A stretch of 36,781 bases of DNA, from IMG/VR virus record IMGVR_UViG_3300048918_000186, positions 1 to 36,781 of that record, one strand, 5' to 3'. The position numbers and the translations under genes were made by a program. Under the pieces are notes generated by a model. That model was not told where the DNA came from. It did no database searches and saw nothing but the letters and a program-made list of their open reading frames with translations. Source of the DNA: a virus. This document shows positions 13,805 to 21,733 of the stretch, piece after piece (position 1 is the first letter of the stretch; every line of letters begins with the position of its first letter).

Positions 13805-14173
13805 ATGCTGAAGATTAATGGCAAAGAAGTGATCTATTCGACATCGTTTGTAATGGAGAAAGGCGACGATGTTGTGCTGAACCCGCCAGGAGTAATCGGT
13901 CGCAGTATCAAGATCGTGGCGCCGCAAAACGCGTCAGCGATTGGTGAAGGAACCCAAGGATTCGCTGCCGATGAGTCGGACCTCGCACAAAGCGTCATAA
14001 CCGTGCCTTTCGCCGATAAAGGAAACTTCGTCGTCGAACTGAAGGACGGCCAACTGGCCTCAAAAAAGGGACCGTTAAGCTGCCGAATTGCTGGCTACAC
14101 CCTTGGTGCTAGGGCCATGCTGGTGCACTTCGATCTTCACGAAGGCCGATACGACAACTACACCGGCGATTAA
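13805..14173 (+). CDS. Hypothetical beta-rich protein, 122 aa
   Basis: A 122-residue, apparently beta-strand-rich protein (MLKINGKEVIYSTSF at the start, FDLHEGRYDNYTGD at the end). RBS TGGAGA is upstream. Its base composition is visibly less GC-rich than its neighbours and it sits alone between the candidate late regulator and the late promoter, so it may be a moron acquired separately. No family can be assigned with confidence. Confidence 0.7.
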   Translation: MLKINGKEVIYSTSFVMEKGDDVVLNPPGVIGRSIKIVAPQNASAIGEGTQGFAADESDLAQSVITVPFADKGNFVVELKDGQLASKKGPLSCRIAGYTLGARAMLVHFDLHEGRYDNYTGD

Positions 14174-14194
14174 TACCTTCGTGTTAGAAATTTC

Positions 14195-14223
14195 TTGACA
14201 GTCGGAAATCTGAACAGTAAATT
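14195..14223 (+). promoter_or_regulatory. Candidate late promoter (PR'-like)
   Basis: TTGACA at 14195-14200 and TAAATT at 14218-14223 with a 17-bp spacer, a strong sigma70 match. About 220 bp without a gene follow, holding three hairpins before the terminase gene. This is the architecture of a Q-antiterminated late promoter. Confidence 0.72.
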
Positions 14224-14310
14224 CCTGCCAACAACTTATTTCCGTCAGAACACGACGCGGCCGGTTCCCGATTGGGAGCCCGCGGCGTCTCCGGAAGGAT
14301 AGGACGAAGC

Positions 14311-14340
14311 CCTGCCGCAGCAATGCGGTGGGGCTTTTGC
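14311..14340 (+). terminator. Terminator 1 in late leader
   Basis: An 11-bp stem, GCCCTGCCGCA with TGCGGTGGGGC, containing two G-T pairs, a four-base loop and a short T4 tract. It lies about 80 nt downstream of the predicted late promoter. Confidence 0.65.
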
Positions 14341-14356
14341 ATTTCAGAGTCTCCTC

Positions 14357-14381
14357 CACACGTGCCATTACGTGTGGTTTC
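14357..14381 (+). terminator. Hairpin 2 in late leader
   Basis: Stem CCACACG/CGTGTGG with an eight-base loop, followed by only TTT. It is a weak terminator or a structural element between the two stronger ones. Confidence 0.45.
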
Positions 14382-14415
14382 GCCCGCCAGGTGCAAGCCT
14401 GCGCGGGCTTTTTTA
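14382..14415 (+). terminator. Terminator 3 in late leader
   Basis: Stem GCCCGC with GCGGGC extended by an inner CAGG/CCTG pairing, followed by T6. It ends about 30 bp before the small terminase start, so late expression needs read-through of this signal. Confidence 0.72.
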
Positions 14416-14443
14416 TTCGTAACGTCACAGAAAGGGGGTAAGG

Positions 14444-15037
14444 ATGGGCCGCAAATCTTCTCTAACCCCCGAGCAGTGGGCCGAGGTAGAGCGCCGGCAC
14501 TTGGTCGACAACGTGTCGATCAACGCGCTCGCAGCGGAGTTCGGCGTGAACGAGTCCTCAATCCGCCGCAAGCTCAAGGCGAGCAAGGGCGAGTCGTCGA
14601 GCGGCAAGAACCGCCTCCAACAGCTGGCCGAAGAGAAGGTGCGCACCGATGCCGAGAGCAAGCGCGTCACCGCGCAGATCGCAGGCCTGCCAGTAGCCCA
14701 GCAGGTGATCGTGTCCGACTTGGCGCGCAAGCTGAGCAACATCAGCGAGCACATCGGTTCGGCTGCCGAGATCAGCGCGGCATCAGCACATCGCCTGTCG
14801 ATGCTGGCCAACCAGCAGCTGGAGAAGGTCGACGACGTGAACCCGCTCAGCAGCGCGACTGAGCTCAAGACGTTCGAGGCGCTGCAGTCGATGGCAAACG
14901 GCGCGAGCCAGATCCCGATGAACCTGCTGAAGGCGAACAAGGATGCCATCGACGAGCAGAACAAGCGCGTGAACGACCAGGCCAGCCCGGTCAACCCAGC
15001 ACGCGGTACCGTATTCAAAATCGTGAGGCCGGCGTGA
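14444..15037 (+). CDS. terS: Terminase small subunit (putative)
   Basis: A 197-residue protein with an N-terminal helix-turn-helix (about residues 7-45; NVSINALAAEFGVNESSIRRKL) and a long helical remainder. Small terminase subunits recognise the pac site and assemble as a ring on DNA. It lies directly before the large subunit, overlapping it by GTGA, and its order matches P22-like packaging modules. Specific sequence similarity is not obvious by eye, so the call rests on domain type and position. Confidence 0.82.
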   Translation: MGRKSSLTPEQWAEVERRHLVDNVSINALAAEFGVNESSIRRKLKASKGESSSGKNRLQQLAEEKVRTDAESKRVTAQIAGLPVAQQVIVSDLARKLSNISEHIGSAAEISAASAHRLSMLANQQLEKVDDVNPLSSATELKTFEALQSMANGASQIPMNLLKANKDAIDEQNKRVNDQASPVNPARGTVFKIVRPA

Positions 15038-16479
15038 CCGAGCTGCTCGAGCAACCACTGGAAATCGAACTGTTCGAGGCGTTCGAGTTTCTGCTGTACC
15101 CGAAGCGCGTCAAGGTCCCGTTCGGTGGCCGTGGCGGTGCGAAGACCGAGGAAATCGCCGAGATCCTGGTGTGGATGATGTGGCAGTACGGCACGAAGCT
15201 GCTGTGCGCGCGCGAATTCCAGAACTCGATCGAGGAGTCCAGCAAGGCCGTGCTCGAGGCGAAGATCGAGAAGCTGGGCCTGGGCGGCTTCTTCGACATC
15301 CAGAACGACGGCATCTATGGCCGCAATGGCTCCTGCGCGAAGTTCGTCGGCCTGGCGCGTAATGTGGCTTCGATCAAGTCGAAGTTCGGCTATAACATCG
15401 TCTGGGTCGAGGAGGCGGAAAACGTCAGCGAGAACAGCTGGAAGGTGCTGGTCCCGACCATCCGCGAGGCGAACTCAGAGATCTGGATCAGCTTCAACCC
15501 GAACGAGCCCGACGCGCCGACCTACAAGCGCTTCGTGCTGCCCTACATCGACCACATCAATGCCGAGATCGCCGCCGGCCGGCCTGGCGTCTATGAGGAC
15601 GATTACACCTACGTGCGCAAGGTGTCGTACCGTGATAACCCGCGCTTCCCGGACGTACTGCGCGTGGAAATGGAGCGCGACAAGGCCGGCAATTTCAAGA
15701 AGTACCTGCACGTGTGGGAAGGCGAGTGCAATGCCGACTACGAGGACTCGGTGATCGAGCCCGAGTGGATCGACGCGGCGATCGACGCGCACAAGAAGCT
15801 GAACTACAAGCCGCGCGGCGATCGCGTGGTCGGGTTCGACCCGGCCGACAGCGGCACCGATGCGAAGGCGCTCACGAAGCGCTACGGCATGCTGGTCGAG
15901 GACGTGAAGCGCTGGAACGACGGCGATATCGACGACGCGATCACACGCACCTTCGACGACGCCTTCGACTACCGCGCCGACATCATCGTCTACGACAGCA
16001 TCGGCGTCGGCGCCGGCGTGAAGGTCGGGCTGAAGGAGCGCATCGCCAACCGCAACATCGACGTCCAGGGATTTGGCGCGGGCGACTCGCCCTGGCCCGG
16101 CATCTACGAAGCCGACCGCAAGAATGAGGACGTGTTCCGGAACCTGCGCGCGATGGGCTGGTGGCTGCTGGCGGACCGATTCCGCCGTACCTATGAAGCC
16201 GTGGTCAAGGGCGAGTACCACGACCCGGCCACGATGATCAGCCTGTCGAGCGACATCAAGGACCTGCAGCAGCTGAAGACGGAGCTGGTCCGCCAGCAGC
16301 GCAAACGCACCGCAGGCTCGAAGATGATCCAGCTGGTGAGCAAGGACGAGATGCGCGCAAAGAAAATCCCGTCCCCGAACATGGCTGACTCGCTGATGAT
16401 GGCCTTCATGGTCAAGGACAAGAAAAAACCGATGCATGACTTCACGAAATCCGCCGCGGCCGGCGCAAGGGCACTCTGA
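15034..16479 (+). CDS. terL: Terminase large subunit
   Basis: A 481-residue packaging motor of the PBSX/Terminase_3 type, using a GTG start. The ATPase domain shows GGRGGAKT (31-38) and NIVWVEEAE (121-129). The C-terminal nuclease has acidic residues Asp269 (GFDPADSG), Asp321 (VYDS) and Asp452 (PNMADSLMMAF). It cuts concatemeric DNA and pumps it into the procapsid through the portal. Headful packaging is expected for this group and fits the circular map. Confidence 0.95.
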   Translation: MTELLEQPLEIELFEAFEFLLYPKRVKVPFGGRGGAKTEEIAEILVWMMWQYGTKLLCAREFQNSIEESSKAVLEAKIEKLGLGGFFDIQNDGIYGRNGSCAKFVGLARNVASIKSKFGYNIVWVEEAENVSENSWKVLVPTIREANSEIWISFNPNEPDAPTYKRFVLPYIDHINAEIAAGRPGVYEDDYTYVRKVSYRDNPRFPDVLRVEMERDKAGNFKKYLHVWEGECNADYEDSVIEPEWIDAAIDAHKKLNYKPRGDRVVGFDPADSGTDAKALTKRYGMLVEDVKRWNDGDIDDAITRTFDDAFDYRADIIVYDSIGVGAGVKVGLKERIANRNIDVQGFGAGDSPWPGIYEADRKNEDVFRNLRAMGWWLLADRFRRTYEAVVKGEYHDPATMISLSSDIKDLQQLKTELVRQQRKRTAGSKMIQLVSKDEMRAKKIPSPNMADSLMMAFMVKDKKKPMHDFTKSAAAGARAL

Positions 16480-18710
16480 TGGCAAATGACCTGAAACAGG
16501 CGCTGGAGATGTACCAGGACTCGATCGAGGCGACGCGCGAGCAGCGCCTGCAGATCGAGGAAGACCTGAAATTCTCCGACCCGTCGAACCCGCAACAATG
16601 GGACGAGGCGATCAAGCGCTCGCGCGAGACCGACCCGGGCGGCGCGCGGCCGTGCCTGGTGATGGACCACACCGGCCAGTACGTGGCCAACGTGGCCGGC
16701 CAGGTCGTCAAGTCGCCGCCCGCGATCCATACCGTGCCGGTCGGCTCGGGCTCCGACATCAAGGTGTCCGAGCAGCTCGACGGCATGCTGCGTCACTTCG
16801 AGTACTCTAGCCGCGCGCAGACCCACTACGGTGTCGCCCTGACCTCGGCAGCCCGCACCGGCGTGGGCTACCTGATCGTAAGGCCGGTCTATACCGACCG
16901 TGCGATGGGCTACCAGGAGCCGCGCATCTTTGCCGAGGCCGACCCGCTGCGCGTGGTGTTCGACCCGTGGAGCGTGGAGCTGGACGGCAGCGATGCTACC
17001 TTCGGCTACCTGCTCACGTCGATGAGCGAGCGCGAATTCGAGCACAAGTACGGCGCCAAGGCCGACAAGGTCAGCTTCGGCGCCGACCAGCGCGAGCCAG
17101 AGGGCCAGGCCGGGCGCCGCTCGATCATCGTGGCCGAGCAGTGGTACAAGGAAGACCAGATCCGCAACGTCATCATCTGGCTGGGCGTGGATGGCCAGGA
17201 GACCAGCGGCTCCGAGGAGGCATACTGGGCGGCGTGCAAGGCGGCAGGCGCCCAGCTTCACTTCGTGCGCAACTACCGCGACAAGGTCCAGTGCGTGAAG
17301 TGGCGCACGATGAGCGGTGCCGCGATCCTGGAGACGCCGAAGAAGCCAGACGGCAGCGATGGGCTCTACCCGGCTGACCACATCGGCATCGTGCCGGTCT
17401 ACGGCTACTGGGGCATCAGCGATAAGCGTTTGAAGTACTGCGGTATCCCGCGCCGGGCCATGAACGCGCAGCGCGCGTACAACTATCACAAGTCCGAGGA
17501 GCTGGCCTACATGGGCGGCGCACCGAAGTCGCCGTACATGGCATCCGTGCGGGCAGTCCGGGGACTGGAGGCGATCTGGGACCGCGCATCGATCGACTCG
17601 CGTGCTTACCTGCCGTACAACGACATCGACGAGGACGGCCAGCCGGTCGCGGCGCCAACCCGCGCGAATGTATCCGTGAACCTGCAGAACCACATCGTCG
17701 GCGCACAAGACGCGCTGCGCGACCTCGAGGCGTCGATCGGAATGTACCAGGCCAACCTGGGCGCGCCGAGCAACGAGCAGTCGGGTGTGGCGATCGACGC
17801 ACGCAAGGAACAGGGCGAGGCCAGCACGGCGCACTTCCCCCAGAACCTTGCTGCATCCCTCGGCCAGGTGGGCAGGATCGTGGTGCAGATGGCGGCCAAG
17901 CTCATCGACACCAAGCGGCAGCAGCGCATCCTCGGCATCGACATGAAGCCGGGCAGCGTCACGGTCGACCCCGAGCAGCAGCAGGCCGCCTTGGAGACTG
18001 ACCATGGCATCAGCATCAACCCGAACGTGGGCACCTATGACGTCCGCGTGGTGGTGGGCGCGAGCTACAGCACCCAGCGCAGCCAGGCGCAGGGTGCGCT
18101 CTCGGAGGTAATGCGCAACAACCCGGATATGACGCCGGCGATCGCGCCGCTGTGGGCCCAGAACCTCGACATCCCGCATGCCGACAAGCTGGCCCAGGTG
18201 CTGACCGCGATGGCGCCGGCGCCCGTGCAGGCGATCCTGAACCCGGACGCGGCCAAGCAGCCGAAGACCGAGCAGCTGATGCAGCAGGTCGAGCAGGCGC
18301 AGGCCGCGCTAAAGGAAGCGATCCAGCACGCGCACGACGCGCAGGCCGAAGCCGACCAGGCCATGCAGCAGCTGCACGACAAGCGCGAAGAACTCGCGAC
18401 CAAGGCCCGGGAGCTGGACATCAAGGCGTACGACGCCGAAACCAAGCGCCTGCAGGTGACCGCAGCGGCGATGACGCCCGACCAGATCCGGCTGATGGTG
18501 GCGGAGACCGTCGACACGATGTTGAGCCATCCCGACCCGCTGCCTGCCGAGGTGCCGAGCCAGCTGGCGGCGGCGCCGCCGCAGCAGCTGCCCGCCCCCG
18601 CGCCGCTGCCTGATCCGGCGCCCGAGCAATCCGATCCCGCTGCCCTGCAGCAACCAACCAACCCGCCGAGCGCGGGTTTTTCTTTGCCTGACCCACAACA
18701 AGGAGCATGA
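16479..18710 (+). CDS. Portal protein, P22 type
   Basis: A 743-residue portal, close to the length of the P22 portal (about 725). It begins with a helical segment (ALEMYQDSIEATREQRLQIEEDLKF) and has a long helical barrel region (LMQQVEQAQAALKEA and following) and a Pro/Ala-rich tail. The ATG overlaps the terminase stop by one base. The dodecameric ring is the DNA entry and exit channel. The last ~17 codons contain a terminator-like hairpin (18661-18685), so the extreme C-terminus may be poorly constrained. Confidence 0.93.
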   Translation: MANDLKQALEMYQDSIEATREQRLQIEEDLKFSDPSNPQQWDEAIKRSRETDPGGARPCLVMDHTGQYVANVAGQVVKSPPAIHTVPVGSGSDIKVSEQLDGMLRHFEYSSRAQTHYGVALTSAARTGVGYLIVRPVYTDRAMGYQEPRIFAEADPLRVVFDPWSVELDGSDATFGYLLTSMSEREFEHKYGAKADKVSFGADQREPEGQAGRRSIIVAEQWYKEDQIRNVIIWLGVDGQETSGSEEAYWAACKAAGAQLHFVRNYRDKVQCVKWRTMSGAAILETPKKPDGSDGLYPADHIGIVPVYGYWGISDKRLKYCGIPRRAMNAQRAYNYHKSEELAYMGGAPKSPYMASVRAVRGLEAIWDRASIDSRAYLPYNDIDEDGQPVAAPTRANVSVNLQNHIVGAQDALRDLEASIGMYQANLGAPSNEQSGVAIDARKEQGEASTAHFPQNLAASLGQVGRIVVQMAAKLIDTKRQQRILGIDMKPGSVTVDPEQQQAALETDHGISINPNVGTYDVRVVVGASYSTQRSQAQGALSEVMRNNPDMTPAIAPLWAQNLDIPHADKLAQVLTAMAPAPVQAILNPDAAKQPKTEQLMQQVEQAQAALKEAIQHAHDAQAEADQAMQQLHDKREELATKARELDIKAYDAETKRLQVTAAAMTPDQIRLMVAETVDTMLSHPDPLPAEVPSQLAAAPPQQLPAPAPLPDPAPEQSDPAALQQPTNPPSAGFSLPDPQQGA
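18661..18685 (+). terminator. Terminator-like hairpin within portal 3' end
   Basis: ACCCGC/GCGGGT stem with a five-base loop and TTTTTCTTT, lying in the final codons of the portal gene and 22 bp before the scaffold start. It could reduce transcription of the downstream head genes, or be suppressed by antitermination. Confidence 0.55.
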
Positions 18711-19543
18711 CTTTGGACTCAGTAGAAAACGCATTGCCAACTGGCGACACCGCCGCGGCGGGCGGTAACGTCAACAATGGCGCCGAACACGAACCCGGCC
18801 AGAACAACCTGGCTGACGGCAATGGCGGCGCCGGCGGTGGCGAGGGCGAAGAACCCGCAGCGGCGGGAGCGAAGAAGGAAAAGACCGCGGAGCAGCGCGA
18901 AATCGAGCGCCTGCGCCGCCGCGTCGACAACCTGACCCGCCAGAAGTATGAGCTGCGCGCCGGCATGCCGGCCGCCGCTCCCCAGCAACAGCAGCAACCC
19001 AGCCACGCGGACGATGACGAACCCGTGACGCTGACCCGCGCCGAGCTGCAGCGGCAAATCGCAGAGCAGGCCCAGAGGCTTGCACCGACGATGACCGAGC
19101 AGCGGGCCGAGGCAGAGCGCCGCCAAGGGGTCGTCAACAACCTTGCCAAGGAATGGGGACCGGAGAAATTCGACACGCTCTCGGCTGAACTGGACGAGGC
19201 CTTCGGCGGCTTGGTCGATCGCAGCGGCAGCCCGAAGCCTGCCACCGACGCGATCTTCCACGCGGACGATCCGAAAGGCGTCATCGAATACCTGACCGAC
19301 CCCGACAACGCAGAGGAAGCCGCCAGCATCGCTCGGATGGGCGCGCTGCAGGCCGGCCGCGCGATCGCCAAGCTCGAGCTGAAGCTCGAGGCCGAGAAAT
19401 CGAAGGCGAAGCCGAAACCGAGCAATGCAGCAGCCCCGATCGAACCCGCGCGCGGCGGCGGTGTGCCCAACGGCATGCCGGATCCATCCAACACCAAGGC
19501 CTACATCGCCTGGGCGAACGCCCAGGAACAGGCACAACGCTAA
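18707..19543 (+). CDS. Scaffolding protein (putative)
   Basis: A 278-residue, highly charged, Gln/Glu/Ala-rich protein between portal and coat, the position of P22 gp8. It has an acidic Gly-rich start, a coiled-coil-like middle (EQREIERLRRRVDNLTRQKYE) and a conserved-looking LTRAELQRQIAEQAQ segment, then a KPKPSNAAAPIEPARGGG linker and a short C-terminal helix, where P22 scaffold binds coat. It overlaps the portal stop by ATGA. Confidence 0.82.
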   Translation: MTLDSVENALPTGDTAAAGGNVNNGAEHEPGQNNLADGNGGAGGGEGEEPAAAGAKKEKTAEQREIERLRRRVDNLTRQKYELRAGMPAAAPQQQQQPSHADDDEPVTLTRAELQRQIAEQAQRLAPTMTEQRAEAERRQGVVNNLAKEWGPEKFDTLSAELDEAFGGLVDRSGSPKPATDAIFHADDPKGVIEYLTDPDNAEEAASIARMGALQAGRAIAKLELKLEAEKSKAKPKPSNAAAPIEPARGGGVPNGMPDPSNTKAYIAWANAQEQAQR

Positions 19544-19556
19544 ATAGGAGCCACCC

Positions 19557-20831
19557 ATGGCAAATAACCTCGTTACCTCGCAGGTCATCACCAACGAAGT
19601 CCTGCGCATCGCTCATAACAAGAGCGCCTTCCTGGGCAACATGAATTCCGATTACAAGGATTCGTGGGAAAAGGATCTGAAGCCGGGCCAGAAGGTCAGC
19701 GCGCGCGCGCCGGTCCAGTTCATGCACCGCGACGGCGAAACCGCCGTCGTGCAGGACATCACCGAGCGCAACGTCGACATCCCCCTGCAGCCGCTGCTGG
19801 GCCTGGACTTCGCCGTCGGCTCGACCGAGCTGACCACCTCGGTCGGCAGCAATGGCCAGGTCAACAAGGCATTCAAGGAGCGCTACCTGGAACCGGCAGG
19901 CCTGAAGCTGGCTGCACTGCTCGACTACCGCCTCGGCATGCTGCTGAAGAATGGCACACACCAGATCGTCGGCACCCCGGGCACGCCCCCGGCCTCCTTC
20001 GCCGATCTGCTGCAGGCCGGTGTGCCGCTGGATCGTATGAGCGTGCCGCGCGACGGCAAGCGCATGGCCGCGATCGAGCCGGGCGCGAATGCCACCATCG
20101 TGGCGGGCCTTGCCGGGCTGTTCAACAACCCAACTGTGCTGTCCGAGCAGTACAAGACCGGCGTCATCAAGACTGGCGCCGGCCTCGACATCGCTATGAG
20201 CCAGAATGTGCCAGCGCACACGGTCGGGGCACTGGGCGGCGCGCCGCTGGTCAACGGCGGCAACCAAGGCACGATCAACGTGGGCGCGACCGACAACCCG
20301 TATGCCGCGACCACCAACCTCGTCACCGACGGCTGGACCGCTGCTGCCGCGCAGCGCCTGAACAAGGGCGACACCTTCACGATCGCCGGCGTGTACTCGG
20401 TCAATCCGGAAACTAAGGCTTCGACCGGCCAGCTGCAGTCGTTCTTGGTGACGGCTGACGCCGCGTCGGACGCAGCAGGCAACCTGAACATCGTGTGCAG
20501 CCCGGCCATCATCGCTGGCGGCGCCTACCAGAACGTGACCAACCGTCCGGCCGACAACGCCGCCATCACCATCACCTCCGGCGCCGCCGGTACGACCTAC
20601 ACCCAGAACATGGTGTGGCACCGTGACGCGATCACCTTCGTCTCGCCCAAGCAGGAACTGCCGGGCGGCATGGACATGGCGCACCAGGCGTCGCTGGCCG
20701 ACGAAGGCGGCGTTTCGCTGCGCTTCGTGCGCGGCTTCGACATCACCAACAACAAGTTCATCAGCCGCTTCGACATCCTGTGGGGTGCCGCGGTGACGCT
20801 GCCGAACTTCGCCGTCCGCCGTACCAACTAA
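19557..20831 (+). CDS. Major capsid (coat) protein, P22 gp5 family
   Basis: A 424-residue coat protein, close to P22 gp5 (430). The N-terminus (NNLVTSQVITNEVLRIAHN) and the following QKVSARAPVQFM and VDIPLQPLLGLDFAVGS segments match the P22 coat family, an HK97-fold protein with an inserted domain. A strong AGGAG ribosome-binding site fits high expression. It builds the icosahedral shell with the scaffold upstream. Confidence 0.95.
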   Translation: MANNLVTSQVITNEVLRIAHNKSAFLGNMNSDYKDSWEKDLKPGQKVSARAPVQFMHRDGETAVVQDITERNVDIPLQPLLGLDFAVGSTELTTSVGSNGQVNKAFKERYLEPAGLKLAALLDYRLGMLLKNGTHQIVGTPGTPPASFADLLQAGVPLDRMSVPRDGKRMAAIEPGANATIVAGLAGLFNNPTVLSEQYKTGVIKTGAGLDIAMSQNVPAHTVGALGGAPLVNGGNQGTINVGATDNPYAATTNLVTDGWTAAAAQRLNKGDTFTIAGVYSVNPETKASTGQLQSFLVTADAASDAAGNLNIVCSPAIIAGGAYQNVTNRPADNAAITITSGAAGTTYTQNMVWHRDAITFVSPKQELPGGMDMAHQASLADEGGVSLRFVRGFDITNNKFISRFDILWGAAVTLPNFAVRRTN

Positions 20832-20890
20832 GGCGGCCCCGGGCCGGCTGTGCAGGCTGGCCCTCCCCTTCCTCAACTTCAGGAGCAACC

Positions 20891-21064
20891 ATGTATCCGC
20901 TGAATATGAAACTGACCGAAGGCGTCGGCTTTGCCGTGGCCAACGACGAAGACGAACACCAGGCGCTGACCTCTCAGGGCTACGGCCCGGCCTACGTCGC
21001 CCCGGCCAAGCCGGCGAAGCAGACCAAGGGCGCTGCCAGCGCCTCGACCGGCGCTGACGAGTAA
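20891..21064 (+). CDS. Small head-region protein, 57 aa
   Basis: A 57-residue protein with an AGGAG ribosome-binding site. Residues 1-35 (MYPLNMKLTEGVGFAVAND and a QALTSQGYGPAY end) resemble small proteins found immediately downstream of coat genes in other podoviruses; the tail is low-complexity Lys/Ala. It may be a minor head component. Role unproven. Confidence 0.7.
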   Translation: MYPLNMKLTEGVGFAVANDEDEHQALTSQGYGPAYVAPAKPAKQTKGAASASTGADE

Positions 21065-21067
21065 TCC

Positions 21068-21733
21068 ATGACGACGGCCCGCACCATCATCACGCTCGCG
21101 CTCGAGGCCATGAACAGGCTGGCACCGGGCGAGACGCTCGACGCGGACCTCGCCGCCGCCTGCCTGCGCCGCCTGAACGCGATCGCCGACGACTGGAGCG
21201 CGGGCCGCGACATGGCGCCGCAAGACGTGATCGCCGCCGGCGTTGTCAACGGTACCAGCTTGCAGCTGGGCGTCGACGCATTCGTAGCGATCCCGGTCGG
21301 ACAGGAGATCATCGGCGCGCAGTCCGACGGCTATCCGATGGACCCGGTCACGATGCAGCAATATAACGACATCCGACTCAAGGATCAGGGTGGTCGTCCT
21401 GAAGTGTACGCGTGGGACGGCTTGGCGACGGTATATCTGTGGCCGGCCGCCGGCGGGAACACGGTCAGCCTCCTCACGCGCGCACCGTTCTCCAGCTTCG
21501 CCGACCTCGACACCGCCTACACCCTTCCGTCAGGATACCAGGGCGCCTTCGCTGCGTCGCTGGCTGTGGCCATGGCGCCGGCGCTTCTGGGCACCGCGAC
21601 GCCCGCGCTGCTGCTGGCGGAGAAGAAGGCTCGCTTCAATGTCGCGAACGCGAATGTACGCCCCGCGATCATCGCATCTAACCCGCTGATGCCGCGCGCG
21701 AACTGCGGCAACATCCTGAAGGGGTGGAACTGA
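21068..21733 (+). CDS. Head-completion / tail accessory factor, gp4-like
   Basis: A 221-residue protein matching the P22 gp4 type by pattern: ALEAMNRLAPGETLDADLAAACLRRLNAI near the start, a YNDIRLKDQGGRPEVYAWDG middle and LPSGYQGAF. It is longer than P22 gp4 (166). In P22, gp4 binds the portal first after packaging. The order gp4-gp10 with a one-base overlap is as expected. Confidence 0.85.
   Translation: MTTARTIITLALEAMNRLAPGETLDADLAAACLRRLNAIADDWSAGRDMAPQDVIAAGVVNGTSLQLGVDAFVAIPVGQEIIGAQSDGYPMDPVTMQQYNDIRLKDQGGRPEVYAWDGLATVYLWPAAGGNTVSLLTRAPFSSFADLDTAYTLPSGYQGAFAASLAVAMAPALLGTATPALLLAEKKARFNVANANVRPAIIASNPLMPRANCGNILKGWN

Noticed and set aside
16191-18179. Long 662-aa ORF antisense to the terminase and portal genes
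   Set aside because: High-GC shadow of real genes: Arg/His/Val-rich translation, no domains and no ribosome-binding site. Similar long antisense frames over dnaB, coat and gp10 were dropped for the same reason.
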